A DNA stretch of 64,000 bases from Shewanella benthica KT99 (GTDB lineage Bacteria; Pseudomonadota; Gammaproteobacteria; Enterobacterales; Shewanellaceae). Position numbers and translations under genes: made by a program. Below are positions 47,634 to 56,981 of this stretch, piece after piece. The stretch is taken from contig NZ_ABIC01000009.1 in NCBI RefSeq assembly GCF_000172075.1, positions 1 to 64,000 of the forward strand, in the 5' to 3' direction. The notes under the pieces were generated by a model. The model did no database searches. It saw only the letters and a list, made by a program, of their open reading frames with translations, and had not been told where the DNA came from. The first letter of the stretch is position 1. Every line of letters begins with the position of its first letter.

Positions 47634-49614
47634 ATATTCCTCCGCCGAGGATGATCAAACTGAAACAGCTGATCTTAAGATCGATCTGGAGCTGCTTTGG
47701 TCGCAAGTTAAAGGCAAAATATGGTTACCATTCCTGGTGGCCATATTGTGCGGCGCCGTGACTTTGCTCTTGACTAAGTATTTTATAAAAGATAGCTGGA
47801 AAGCCAACACCATCATCATCCGCCATCAAAAGAACATGTCCTCACAAGCTAACATCCCCTACCTGTATCTACAAATTGATTTTAATACCATAATGCAAAC
47901 GATATTGGTTCGGGATCATCTGCTTAGGGTTATCGAACGCTTGGAGATCTCCCTCACACCCGAAGACTTGTACAGAAACATCATTATCAGCCGGGGGAAT
48001 CGCGCAGATATTATCAATATTACCGCTATCTGGCACCAACCAGAAATGGCTGTCAAGATGTCGGACGCTGTCAGTGCGGTCTTTCTTGAATCCTATTCCA
48101 GCGTACAAAACTCGGCAGCACAGAAGGTCAATAGCTACTTCCTCAATGAGCTTTCAACCAGCCGTAAGGCACTCATTGCGGCGCAGCAAGCAGAGTCCGA
48201 CTTCAGGCAGAAACACAACTTGTTATCATTTGACAATCAGATGGCATCGAACTACCAAAAAATACAGACGTTAGAAATTAAATACATCGAAAGCCAGGTC
48301 GCCACAGACGAAAAAAGAGCCAAGCTAAAAGCGACAATCTCAAAACTCACCACCATTCCAAAGGAGATCCCACTGGAAACCATGGTTGCCGGTGCCGCTC
48401 TGAACCGTATCAATGGGCTACGTGAGAACCTGCAACTGCTCAAACTGAAATACACCTCTAAAAATCCTAAGGTCATGGCATTGGAACAAAAAATTGCCAC
48501 TCTGCAGATTAATTCCGATAACACCTCTGTTACCGGCCGGGTCGACACAACAATCTATGGTCAAAACCCCCTCTATCTGGAGTTAGAGTTGGAGATGATC
48601 CATTATGAATTTGATCTTTATGTCTCAGATCAGTCATTAGCCGGTTATCGCCTAGGCATTAATAATACCAAAGACAGTCTGCAGCGACTCAGTGCCCTGA
48701 GGCAAGAACATCAACGTCATCAGGACAAAATGATTGAATATCGTCATTTGGTTAGCACATTGGAAGGACGGGTCACCGATTCTAAGCTTGCTTTAGAGTC
48801 GAATATCAGTGACTTTGAAATCATCGAAAACGCGCTGCCGCCAAAATATCCTGAACGTGCATATCGCAAGCTTATGGCCATCACAGCCGGCGTATTTGGC
48901 TTTACCGTTAGCGCACTGATACTGATCGCCAGAGTCCTTTTTGATCCAAGAGTGAAAACCCGTAATGACTTAGATCCCAAACGTTTAATCGGTGTTATTC
49001 CCGATAAAGACACCGTCGAAGAATGCCACTATTACAGCGCATTCCAGGGCCTGTTTAGTAACCTAGAGCAACTTCGAAGTGAGAGTAAAAATCGAAGTAA
49101 ACTGATCACCTTAAGTAGCACTCACCAGCATGAAGGCAAGTCCACCATTGCCAATGCCCTCACAGATATTTACCTGCGTCAGGGCAAGCGCGTGCTGTAT
49201 ATTGAGTCAGTTGAAGAAGGCGACGGGGTCGATGAAGCCATACTCAATCCCTTCATCTACGGAAAAGAGTCCCAATGGCAGCCCCTCAATGTTGCCGATA
49301 GTATCGATCATGCTTACTTCGTTTACGATCAAGACATTTATTTAAATTATCTGGATAAAACCAGTTTCGACATCACTATCAATACCATATCTCAGGACTA
49401 TGACGTGGTTATCTGGGAGCTTTTTCCTGCCCAGCGCCATTTGCAATTGTACAGCGTGATCAACAACTCTCCTGCCGCAATTCTATTGATAGCAAAAAGT
49501 CTATTTACCCGAAAAGACAACCTCAACCGTGTGAGCAATTATCTGAGCGAAAAGAATATTAAGCCCATAGGGATCATACTCACCCAAGTACCTAAGGACA
49601 TCTACCATGCATAA
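47617..49614 (+). CDS. Wzz/Wzc-like chain-length protein with degenerate kinase domain
   Basis: 665-residue polysaccharide co-polymerase. Two membrane segments (about residues 34-56 and 426-450) flank a long periplasmic coiled region (for example KKALIAAQQ-type helices, residues 170-420). A cytoplasmic P-loop domain follows: STHQHEGKSTIANAL is Walker A, but Walker A' reads VLYIESVEEGDG in place of the usual LIDADxR, and Walker B reads VVIWELFPA in place of IIDTPP. The C-terminus has no tyrosine cluster. It likely controls chain length and export with the Wza-like protein but lacks normal tyrosine-kinase chemistry. Confidence 0.85.
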   Translation: MNSVPEYSSAEDDQTETADLKIDLELLWSQVKGKIWLPFLVAILCGAVTLLLTKYFIKDSWKANTIIIRHQKNMSSQANIPYLYLQIDFNTIMQTILVRDHLLRVIERLEISLTPEDLYRNIIISRGNRADIINITAIWHQPEMAVKMSDAVSAVFLESYSSVQNSAAQKVNSYFLNELSTSRKALIAAQQAESDFRQKHNLLSFDNQMASNYQKIQTLEIKYIESQVATDEKRAKLKATISKLTTIPKEIPLETMVAGAALNRINGLRENLQLLKLKYTSKNPKVMALEQKIATLQINSDNTSVTGRVDTTIYGQNPLYLELELEMIHYEFDLYVSDQSLAGYRLGINNTKDSLQRLSALRQEHQRHQDKMIEYRHLVSTLEGRVTDSKLALESNISDFEIIENALPPKYPERAYRKLMAITAGVFGFTVSALILIARVLFDPRVKTRNDLDPKRLIGVIPDKDTVEECHYYSAFQGLFSNLEQLRSESKNRSKLITLSSTHQHEGKSTIANALTDIYLRQGKRVLYIESVEEGDGVDEAILNPFIYGKESQWQPLNVADSIDHAYFVYDQDIYLNYLDKTSFDITINTISQDYDVVIWELFPAQRHLQLYSVINNSPAAILLIAKSLFTRKDNLNRVSNYLSEKNIKPIGIILTQVPKDIYHA

Positions 49615-50680
49615 TTTCATCCTGTTCACTAGATTACTTGCACTGACGCTTGTGTTATCCAGCTGTACCAGCCTGGACCCGAGTAGTAAAGCGCCCCTTG
49701 AATTACCCTTAGCGCTACAAAAAATGGCTGATGTTGAGACTTTAGATGAGCCAATGCACATTACTCAACAGCGCCGAGAGCAAGAATTAACCAAGTTACA
49801 TCAGGTAAAACCCGGTACTTATGAAATTTCAGCCGGGGATAAATTTAATGTCTTTGTTTATGGCGAGCCTGATTTAGACAGTAAACAGGCGATAGTAAAA
49901 CTCGATGGTAGCCTCACTTTTAAGCTCATTGGTGATATACAAATTGCGGGGAAAACCGTGCCACAGGCCACCGCCCTAATTGAAAAAGAATTACAGCGTT
50001 ATATTCACTTTCCTAAGGTGACCCTGATGCCCTACGACATGCGTAGTGCATCCATCACCATCATAGGTAAAGTCATTCACCCCGGCGTATATTACTTCGA
50101 TGGTTCACTGAGAGCCGCCGAAGCCATTGGCCTGGCAGGCGGATTCTCCACGGGTATTTTTGACGACAACACCATCGAATTAGCGGATCTAGAACACTCT
50201 TATATCCAGCGAGGAGAATACTTATTACCCGTTGATTTAACCAAGCTTATTCGTAAAGGAAATATGCATCACAATGTCCCCTTAATCGACGGCGATTACG
50301 TTTATATTGCCTCTGCCATGAGCCAGGAAGTGTTCATCACGGGTGAAGTCCATAAGCCGAGCTATTATGGCTACAGTGAACGCATGACCCTAGCGCGCCT
50401 AGTGTCCAGAGCGCAAGGCCTATTACTTTCCGCCAACAGCCATGTACTGGTGATCCGCGGCAACATCAAACACCCCTTGGTCTATAAGGTCAACATAGAC
50501 AAGATTCTCACCGGAGAAACCCGCGACTTTTTGATCCAGCCCAACGATTTGGTTTACGTGCCCAAGAGTATGATCGGCTCGTGGAATGCATTTCTCACTC
50601 AGTTAATGCCGACCCTGGAAACCATGCTGACAGGCTCATTACTCGAACGCAGAGTACACGACTTACAAAGTCGTAATTAA
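49607..50680 (+). CDS. Wza-like polysaccharide export lipoprotein
   Basis: 357 residues. Lipoprotein signal with LVLSSC lipobox (Cys20), AAGGA eight bases before the ATG. The poly-export domain YEISAGDKFNVFVYGEPDLD begins near residue 72, followed by SLBB repeats (ITIIGKVIHPGVYYF, VFITGEVHKPSYYGY). The C-terminal helix is partly amphipathic (WNAFLTQLMPTLETMLTGS). It would form the outer-membrane channel opposite the chain-length protein encoded just upstream. Confidence 0.9.
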   Translation: MHNFILFTRLLALTLVLSSCTSLDPSSKAPLELPLALQKMADVETLDEPMHITQQRREQELTKLHQVKPGTYEISAGDKFNVFVYGEPDLDSKQAIVKLDGSLTFKLIGDIQIAGKTVPQATALIEKELQRYIHFPKVTLMPYDMRSASITIIGKVIHPGVYYFDGSLRAAEAIGLAGGFSTGIFDDNTIELADLEHSYIQRGEYLLPVDLTKLIRKGNMHHNVPLIDGDYVYIASAMSQEVFITGEVHKPSYYGYSERMTLARLVSRAQGLLLSANSHVLVIRGNIKHPLVYKVNIDKILTGETRDFLIQPNDLVYVPKSMIGSWNAFLTQLMPTLETMLTGSLLERRVHDLQSRN

Positions 50681-50691
50681 GGCGAGCGGAC

Positions 50692-52047
50692 ATGACTGAG
50701 TTTAAGTACCTCATCTTCTTCATGACCTTGATAATAGGGGTGCCTCTGGGTTACCTCTGCTGTCTGCATTCTAAAAATTGCGAGAAGTTGGTGTTCTTTC
50801 TGGTGATATTTTTTACCTGCGACATGGTCGATATCAACTTTGTATCCATGGAGACTTATCGTGGCACCACCAGAGGATTTGAGTTCGGCATGGTGGATAT
50901 TTCACTGTATATTTTGTTGAGTTTAGTCCTTAAGCGCAGGCATCAATTGCCCATCGACTGGTTCCCAATGGGCTCGAGTCTATACCTGTTGTATTTTCTG
51001 TTTAGCCTGGCATCGATCATCAATGCCGATGTTGGAATCTATTCCGCCTTCGAAATACTCAAGATGTGCCGTATGTATGTCTACTTTTGGACCATTGCAA
51101 ATTACCTGAGAAATGAGCAGCAACTGCAGTGGCTGATGACCACCATCGGCGCCATTATCATCTACATATTTTTCTCTGTCATGAAACAAAAATATCTGCT
51201 CGGCATGTTTCAATGTAAGGGACCCTTTCCCCATCAAAATTCATTGGTGATGTACGTTTCAATCTTCGGCTCCATGGCCCATGCCTATCTGCTCAATGTT
51301 GCCAGCAGCCGAAGTTGGTTTTGGTTCACCATCTTCGGCATGGCCTCTATCTGCATACTCGCCACCCTCTCGCGCGCTGGCCTTGCCCTGTTTATTCTCA
51401 ATAGTTTAATGGTGTTTTTCATCTCGGTATGCAGTAAACAAAGCAATGCCAAGGTCAGAAAGCGTCACCTGATCTTACTGATCATCTTACCGCTGGCGGG
51501 AACTCTGGTGTTAATCAAGGCCTCAGACACCATTATGGAACGATTTTTATCCGCTCCGGAAGAGTCAAAGATAGTGAGAATTCGACTCGCCAAAGCAGCG
51601 CTTTATATGGCCAATGACAAGGTGCTTGGTGTGGGCTTAAATAACTTCGCGCATAAAATCAATCCTCCCTATTCATACTCATCACATATCCCCATGGTCG
51701 ACGACAATGATCCCGATGAAAAACATGGTTTGGTGGAAACCGTTTACTTAATGATTGCAGCCGAAACAGGCTGGTTAAATCTGATTGTTTTTATTAGCTT
51801 GCTACTCTTTTTCTATATCAAAAACATAAAAAATTATTTCCGATTGAAAGGCTCACAGAGTCGCTACATCAGCATCGCCTTGATTGCCTCTCTGACCTGT
51901 ATCTATCTGCAGTCCACCTTAGAGTGGGTGCTGAAACAGACCAATAATTTTTATCAATTGATGTTGGTATTTGCACTTATTGCCACCATGGACCGAATGA
52001 TCCAAACAGGAGAACTACATGGCCAAGCCAAACGAAAGAGATGCTAA
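50692..52047 (+). CDS. O-antigen ligase/polymerase-like membrane protein (Wzy-like)
   Basis: 451 residues with about ten to twelve membrane segments. The long periplasmic loop near residues 295-365 contains LGVGLNNFAHKINPPYSYSS and HGLVETVYLMIAAETGWL, a layout matching O-antigen ligase (WaaL) and Wzy polymerases. In a locus with flippase, chain-length and export proteins a polymerase role is most likely. ATG is 12 bases after the previous stop. Confidence 0.85.
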   Translation: MTEFKYLIFFMTLIIGVPLGYLCCLHSKNCEKLVFFLVIFFTCDMVDINFVSMETYRGTTRGFEFGMVDISLYILLSLVLKRRHQLPIDWFPMGSSLYLLYFLFSLASIINADVGIYSAFEILKMCRMYVYFWTIANYLRNEQQLQWLMTTIGAIIIYIFFSVMKQKYLLGMFQCKGPFPHQNSLVMYVSIFGSMAHAYLLNVASSRSWFWFTIFGMASICILATLSRAGLALFILNSLMVFFISVCSKQSNAKVRKRHLILLIILPLAGTLVLIKASDTIMERFLSAPEESKIVRIRLAKAALYMANDKVLGVGLNNFAHKINPPYSYSSHIPMVDDNDPDEKHGLVETVYLMIAAETGWLNLIVFISLLLFFYIKNIKNYFRLKGSQSRYISIALIASLTCIYLQSTLEWVLKQTNNFYQLMLVFALIATMDRMIQTGELHGQAKRKRC

Positions 52048-52160
52048 TCATTTTATCAGCAGCTTAGCTTCTGGTTCTTGCGCCATTTCTCTCTGCTGGT
52101 GTACAGGGGGAACGACCGGTTTAAGAATTTTTACCTTGTCGATTTAATTAGGTCATGACT

Positions 52161-53345
52161 ATGAAAAAACTCAATATCTTGATTATCAGTAACTACTACC
52201 CACCCTTTCACATCGGCGGTTATGAACTCGCCTGTAGAGATACGGTGGAATTCTTAACTAAGAAAGGACATAAGGTAACGGTACTGACGGGGAATAAAGG
52301 CAACGGGGCTCAATCAAACATTGAGCAAATGGGCGCTGTCCACCGGGAACTCACTTACATTGATTATGATAACCCAAGCTATCGCCAACGAGCCGAGGTT
52401 GAAACGGGTAACTACCAAGTCTGCCAAGGATATATTAATCAGCTATCACCCGACCTTATCTATCTGTGGAATCAGCAATACCTTTCTTTAGCACCATCAC
52501 TTGCCAGCCAAAATAGTGGTATTGCTAAACTCTATGAAATTGGTGACTTTTGGCCCGCCGCTTATATTCGTCCAGGCTTTATTAATGCCCTAAAACGCAA
52601 GGTAAAACCTTGGCTACCGGGTCTGATTGGCGGAAGGTTCGATTTTGGCCCCTGCATCGCTTGCTCTCACTGGGTGGGCAAAGCCATTAAAGAGCAACTC
52701 AACGCACGAAATGTCGCCGTCATACACAATGGTACTCAACTGGGCGCAGAGCCGCAAAGAAACCGTAAGCCGCCTACCTCTTTCCTGTTTTGTGGACGAC
52801 TATGTCAAATCAAGGGAATAGAGCAAAGCCTACTGGCATTTACATTATTATTAGCTAAATTCCCTAACAGACAGCTTAGCCTAACCTGTATAGGCCCGAT
52901 AGAGTCCCGTTACAAGCAGGTTATCGAACAGATGATCCATAACGCGCACTTAGGTGAACATGTACAGATTTTACCCCCTACTGATGACATGAAGCATGTT
53001 TATCAACAACACCATGTGTTACTGATGCCAACCTTGATGCCTGAGCCTTTTGGGCTGGTCATCATAGAAGCCATGGCCAATGGCTTGGCAGTCATCGCCA
53101 GTGACCGTTTCGGGCCTGCCGAGATAATTAATGATGATAAACTGGGTATTTTGATCGACCCGGAGGATCCTATCGCCATAGCCGATGCCATGGCACAGCT
53201 TATCGACAACCCTGCACGTTATCATGACATCACTAATGCCGGCTATCAGCATGTCGACGCTCACTTTCGACTGGAGAGTGTCAAAGCGAAAGTGGAACAA
53301 GTTCTGCTCCAAACGGTGGAGGAACATGTATATGCCTCGCACTAA
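52161..53345 (+). CDS. GT4 glycosyltransferase
   Basis: 394 residues. ATG 52161 is preferred over 52155 by spacing from AGG. N-terminal ILIISNYYPPFHIGGYELACR with the usual GG loop; C-terminal FCGRLCQIKGIEQSLLAF and MPTLMPEPFGLVIIEAMANGL (E-x7-E). A 113-base gap precedes it, the widest inside the operon, where a secondary promoter could lie; no clear one was seen. Confidence 0.87.
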   Translation: MKKLNILIISNYYPPFHIGGYELACRDTVEFLTKKGHKVTVLTGNKGNGAQSNIEQMGAVHRELTYIDYDNPSYRQRAEVETGNYQVCQGYINQLSPDLIYLWNQQYLSLAPSLASQNSGIAKLYEIGDFWPAAYIRPGFINALKRKVKPWLPGLIGGRFDFGPCIACSHWVGKAIKEQLNARNVAVIHNGTQLGAEPQRNRKPPTSFLFCGRLCQIKGIEQSLLAFTLLLAKFPNRQLSLTCIGPIESRYKQVIEQMIHNAHLGEHVQILPPTDDMKHVYQQHHVLLMPTLMPEPFGLVIIEAMANGLAVIASDRFGPAEIINDDKLGILIDPEDPIAIADAMAQLIDNPARYHDITNAGYQHVDAHFRLESVKAKVEQVLLQTVEEHVYASH

Positions 53346-54867
53346 ACAATTAATTAAATTAACCGCTTCAAACTATTTGGCCACCATCATCAAGTTTGTG
53401 GTGATGGTGTACTTGACCCGGGAGATGTTTCTCCAATTACCCAGGGAGTCCTATGGCTTTTGGGCCTTGCTTTGGTCCATATTTGGCTACTCGGTGTTAC
53501 TGGATCTTGGTTTTGGCATCGCCTTACAGAAAAAAACCAGTGAAGTATTGGTGCATCAAGATTGGGATAGCTACAACCGCACCGCATCCACATTATTCGG
53601 TACTTATTTCTTATTAGGCTTTGTCATCGTGTTACTGACCTGCCTCAGTGCCCCCTTTTTGCATGTGATCTTTGTCTTTGAGCCGGGGCAAGGGCACATA
53701 TACACCCAATGTTTTCTTTTTTTTGGTATTGGCACTGGTTTGCTTTTCCCCTTCGGCATATTTATGGAGGTGTTGCGCGGCGCTCTGTGCATCCAGGTGC
53801 GCAATCGTATCGAGGTACTCAGAGATATAGCCAACTGTATTGCCTTGGTAATAGCCCTTAGAATGCATGCTGACATACGTGTACTCGCCATTATCGCAGT
53901 CACCAGTCAATGCTTAGCGAATATTGCCATGTATATCGCCACAAAGCGTGCTTTGCCGCGTTTACGGCTCTCATGGCGTTTATACAGCCCAACGAAAATG
54001 GTCGAACTGATGAGCTTCTCACTCTGCGCCTATGTGATCACCATCAGTAACTTGATTGTTTTTAGAACCGACCAAATAGTCATCTCAGCCCTGGCTGGTG
54101 TAGGCATAGTGGCCTACTACCACGTAACGACTCGTGTGGCCGAGATGTTCCGCTTACTCTGCTCACAAATACATGACCTGCTAGCCCCTATGTCTTCAAG
54201 CTATCACGCACAACAAGATAAACAGGCGTTACGACAACTCTTACTCCGTAGTCAACGCTTTGTCTGTCTTATCGTCGTCTTACTCATTGTGCCTTCATGG
54301 TTTTTTATCGAAGATCTGCTGCGGATCTGGCTCGAGATTGATAATCAACAAACCTTTTGGTGTGCACGAATTTTATTACTGAATATCGCCATTCTGGTTA
54401 TTTATCGCAATACCACCAACCAAATCTTACTCATGTGTGGTTACCAAAAACCTTTGATGTGGATAGGAATAACCGAATGCATAGCCAACCTGATATTAAG
54501 CTGTTTGCTGATACAACCCCTTGGCATCCTGGGTGTGGCTTTGGGCACACTGATCCCAAATATCCTCTTGGCCATCTTCGTCAACATCCCCATGACAAGA
54601 AAATTTACTAATACATCACATTGGCAGTCCTACAAGCCACTGATTATCGTCGGCTTTACCGTTGGTCTGCCGTTCGCCTCTGGGCTAGTTTTATTTGAAC
54701 AAGTGACAGAAAATTATAACTCACTGCTGCATATCATTGCGGTCAGCGTGATCTGCGCGATCCCGGCGCTCTTTTCTGCCTACAAATGTTGTCTGTCTGC
54801 CGGTGAGCGCCATCAATTGAAACACATAATCAGTTCTATGCTGCCTAGGTGGCAGTTGAAATTGTAA
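53332..54867 (+). CDS. Wzx-like polysaccharide flippase (MOP superfamily)
   Basis: 511 residues with about twelve membrane segments. N-terminal TASNYLATIIKFVVMVYLTR and GFWALLWSIFGYSVLLDLGFG are typical of Wzx/PST transporters; LIVFRTDQIVISALAGVGIVAYYHV in the seventh region also fits. It is expected to flip lipid-linked repeat units. ATG 53332 sits nine bases from GGAGG; ATG 53326 is only three bases away. It overlaps the previous gene by 14 bases. Confidence 0.88.
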   Translation: MPRTKQLIKLTASNYLATIIKFVVMVYLTREMFLQLPRESYGFWALLWSIFGYSVLLDLGFGIALQKKTSEVLVHQDWDSYNRTASTLFGTYFLLGFVIVLLTCLSAPFLHVIFVFEPGQGHIYTQCFLFFGIGTGLLFPFGIFMEVLRGALCIQVRNRIEVLRDIANCIALVIALRMHADIRVLAIIAVTSQCLANIAMYIATKRALPRLRLSWRLYSPTKMVELMSFSLCAYVITISNLIVFRTDQIVISALAGVGIVAYYHVTTRVAEMFRLLCSQIHDLLAPMSSSYHAQQDKQALRQLLLRSQRFVCLIVVLLIVPSWFFIEDLLRIWLEIDNQQTFWCARILLLNIAILVIYRNTTNQILLMCGYQKPLMWIGITECIANLILSCLLIQPLGILGVALGTLIPNILLAIFVNIPMTRKFTNTSHWQSYKPLIIVGFTVGLPFASGLVLFEQVTENYNSLLHIIAVSVICAIPALFSAYKCCLSAGERHQLKHIISSMLPRWQLKL

Positions 54868-54945
54868 ATCGAGCCAATACATGACTAGTATTTATCAAAC
54901 AACTAGATGAGTGAATTTTCAACATATACTTTTTGGAGAAAGAAT

Positions 54946-56178
54946 ATGACGAAAGGAACCATTATCAATATCCCCCGCAGATTCGTAAAAGATGAATGGG
55001 GCGGCACCGAAACAGTGATAACTGAAACAGCGCATCAGCTTAAGTCTATCGGATACCGACTTGAGAGCGTGACGACACTGGCGTTATCCAATAATAAGCA
55101 TGAGTGTATTTTCGGTATTCCGGTTAAACGTTTTAACTATAGTTATACTCGTCTGGGCCTATCGAAGAAGCATAGACTGCTGCTCGATAAACGCGGCGGA
55201 AACATGTTTTCACTTCCGCTGTTTTTTTATCTTATCTTCAGTAAAAACATCCGCATTATCCACCTGCATACCATGGGAAGATTAGGGGCTTTGGCCCGCA
55301 TCGCCGCTCGACTGAAAGGTATTCCCTATGTCGTCAGTATTCATGGGGGCTATTTGGGCCTGCCCAAAGAGCAACTGGACGATATGATGCAGCCTCTGAA
55401 AGGTAGCTTTAACTGGGGTAAACCCTTCGACCTCCTAATACAAAGCGCGAAGGTGATAGAAGGTGCAGATGCCGTTATATGTGTAGGGGAAAACGAGCGT
55501 GAGAAGATAGCGGCAAAATATCCCCAACAAAAAGTGATCTATTTACCCAATGGCGTCGACCAGCAAAGATTTGCCTCGGGTAATGCATGCGCATTTATGA
55601 GCAAGTACCACTTCAGCGAAACCGACAAGATAATCCTCTGCGTCAGTAGTTTTACCCCGCAAAAAAACCAACAAACCTTACTCAGGGCGTTCGCCAAAGC
55701 ACACAAGCATTCCCCTGAGTTAAAACTGGTTTTAATTGGCGTTATCTATGATCAAGACTACTTTGACCTTTTAGAGAATCTGAGAAAAGAGCTAGGGCTG
55801 CAACAGGATGTTCGCTTTATCATCAACCTGAAATTCGATGATCCAAGCTTAGCCAATGCCTACGCCGCCGCAGAACTGTTTGTACTGCCTAGCCTCTATG
55901 AACCTTTCGGCATTGTAGTATTAGAATCTTGGGCATCTGGCACCCCTGTCCTTTGTGGTAATGTCGGAGGATTGCCTTCCTTTGTAACAAACGGCGAAAA
56001 TGGCTTGTTCTTTGATGTTGAGTCTGTGGACTGCCTTTGCCAAAAAATGCTCAGCATCTTACAAAACAAGCTGCTCTATAAGTACATTCAAAGCCATGCC
56101 CTCAAAGCCGTCGAAACCTATTCATGGCAGGCCATATCCAAACGACTGGCGAACCTGTATGAAGAGATTTCATCGTGA
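54946..56178 (+). CDS. GT4 glycosyltransferase, paralogue of the one at 42740
   Basis: 410 residues from ATG 54946 with GGAG seven to nine bases ahead. PRRFVKDEWGGTETVI, LDKRGGNMFSLPL, HLHTMGRLGALARIAARLKG, PYVVSIHGGYLGLPK and SLYEPFGIVVLESWASG align block by block with the protein at 42740. Two related transferases may add similar sugars at different positions. It overlaps the next gene by four bases (GTGA). Confidence 0.88.
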   Translation: MTKGTIINIPRRFVKDEWGGTETVITETAHQLKSIGYRLESVTTLALSNNKHECIFGIPVKRFNYSYTRLGLSKKHRLLLDKRGGNMFSLPLFFYLIFSKNIRIIHLHTMGRLGALARIAARLKGIPYVVSIHGGYLGLPKEQLDDMMQPLKGSFNWGKPFDLLIQSAKVIEGADAVICVGENEREKIAAKYPQQKVIYLPNGVDQQRFASGNACAFMSKYHFSETDKIILCVSSFTPQKNQQTLLRAFAKAHKHSPELKLVLIGVIYDQDYFDLLENLRKELGLQQDVRFIINLKFDDPSLANAYAAAELFVLPSLYEPFGIVVLESWASGTPVLCGNVGGLPSFVTNGENGLFFDVESVDCLCQKMLSILQNKLLYKYIQSHALKAVETYSWQAISKRLANLYEEISS

Positions 56179-56960
56179 AATATCTGTTCATTATGTTCAT
56201 GTTAATTGCAGCCTGTGCGCAGCTTGGCTCCAAAGAAGTGCCCAAAGGCAGTGAGAGCAAGCTGCTAACCATAGAGACCAAACCAACCGAGGCCGCCATT
56301 TATAAAGATGGTCAATATATGGGTCATTCACCACTGCAAATCTGGCTATGGCACGGGGCTCCCAGAATCAGTCAGATTATCGCGGTGCCGCTGTACCAAC
56401 ATCAGTTCATCCAGATCCAGAGCCTGCGCATACCGACAATTCCAACTCAACTGACTTTTTATATGACGGAGCCGAGTCCCCATGAATATGATTTTTCAGA
56501 TAAGCCGACCCAAAGCAAACTAGCACAGCAGTCCAGCCCCCACTTTACACGTTTACAGCTGTTTTTTGACTTCGACCAAGACCAGCTAAACATCGGTGAA
56601 ATAAAGCGCCTGACTCTTTGGTTAAACCAGTTTGACTCAGAACCCGAGCGGATAGAGGTGCACGCTTATGCCGATGAAGCAGGCTCCCAGCAGTACAATG
56701 AAGCCTTGAGCCATCGCCGATCACTCGCCATTACCCAATGTTTACAGCGCTTAGCCATCAAGCCTAAAGAATTACTGGTTATTCATCACGGCGAGCGTGT
56801 ATCAGTTACCCAGGCACAGCAACTCCCCAAACAAATCGATCGCATGGTTGAGTTATTGGTTTTCTATCAAGACCATGACACCAGGGGGAATACTAGAGAT
56901 AGCACAAGAGCTAACAAAAAAGCTCCCGGGTTGCAGAACCCGGGAGCTTTCAATAACTAA
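56175..56960 (+). CDS. Lipoprotein with PEGA and OmpA C-terminal domains
   Basis: 261 residues, GTG start overlapping the previous stop. Lipobox LIAAC (Cys14) marks a lipoprotein. A PEGA-like segment (LLTIETKPTEAAIYKDGQYMG) is followed from about residue 125 by an OmpA-type peptidoglycan-binding domain (QLFFDFDQDQLNIGEIK, VHAYADEAGSQQYNEALSHRR, IHHGERVS). It could anchor the polysaccharide export machinery or the polymer to the cell wall. The last codons (KAPGLQNPGAF) fall inside the terminator stem, so the C-terminal tail may be accidental extension. Confidence 0.8.
   Translation: MKYLFIMFMLIAACAQLGSKEVPKGSESKLLTIETKPTEAAIYKDGQYMGHSPLQIWLWHGAPRISQIIAVPLYQHQFIQIQSLRIPTIPTQLTFYMTEPSPHEYDFSDKPTQSKLAQQSSPHFTRLQLFFDFDQDQLNIGEIKRLTLWLNQFDSEPERIEVHAYADEAGSQQYNEALSHRRSLAITQCLQRLAIKPKELLVIHHGERVSVTQAQQLPKQIDRMVELLVFYQDHDTRGNTRDSTRANKKAPGLQNPGAFNN
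56919..56950 (+). terminator. Strong terminator at the end of the polysaccharide operon
   Basis: Perfect 14-bp stem (AAAGCTCCCGGGTT / AACCCGGGAGCTTT) with a GCAG loop. It overlaps the 3' end of the last gene and can also serve the convergent sstT gene. The U-tract is short on the plus strand and better (AAAAAA complement) on the minus strand. Confidence 0.85.
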
Positions 56961-56981
56961 ACTTAACTCTGCTTTAACGGA

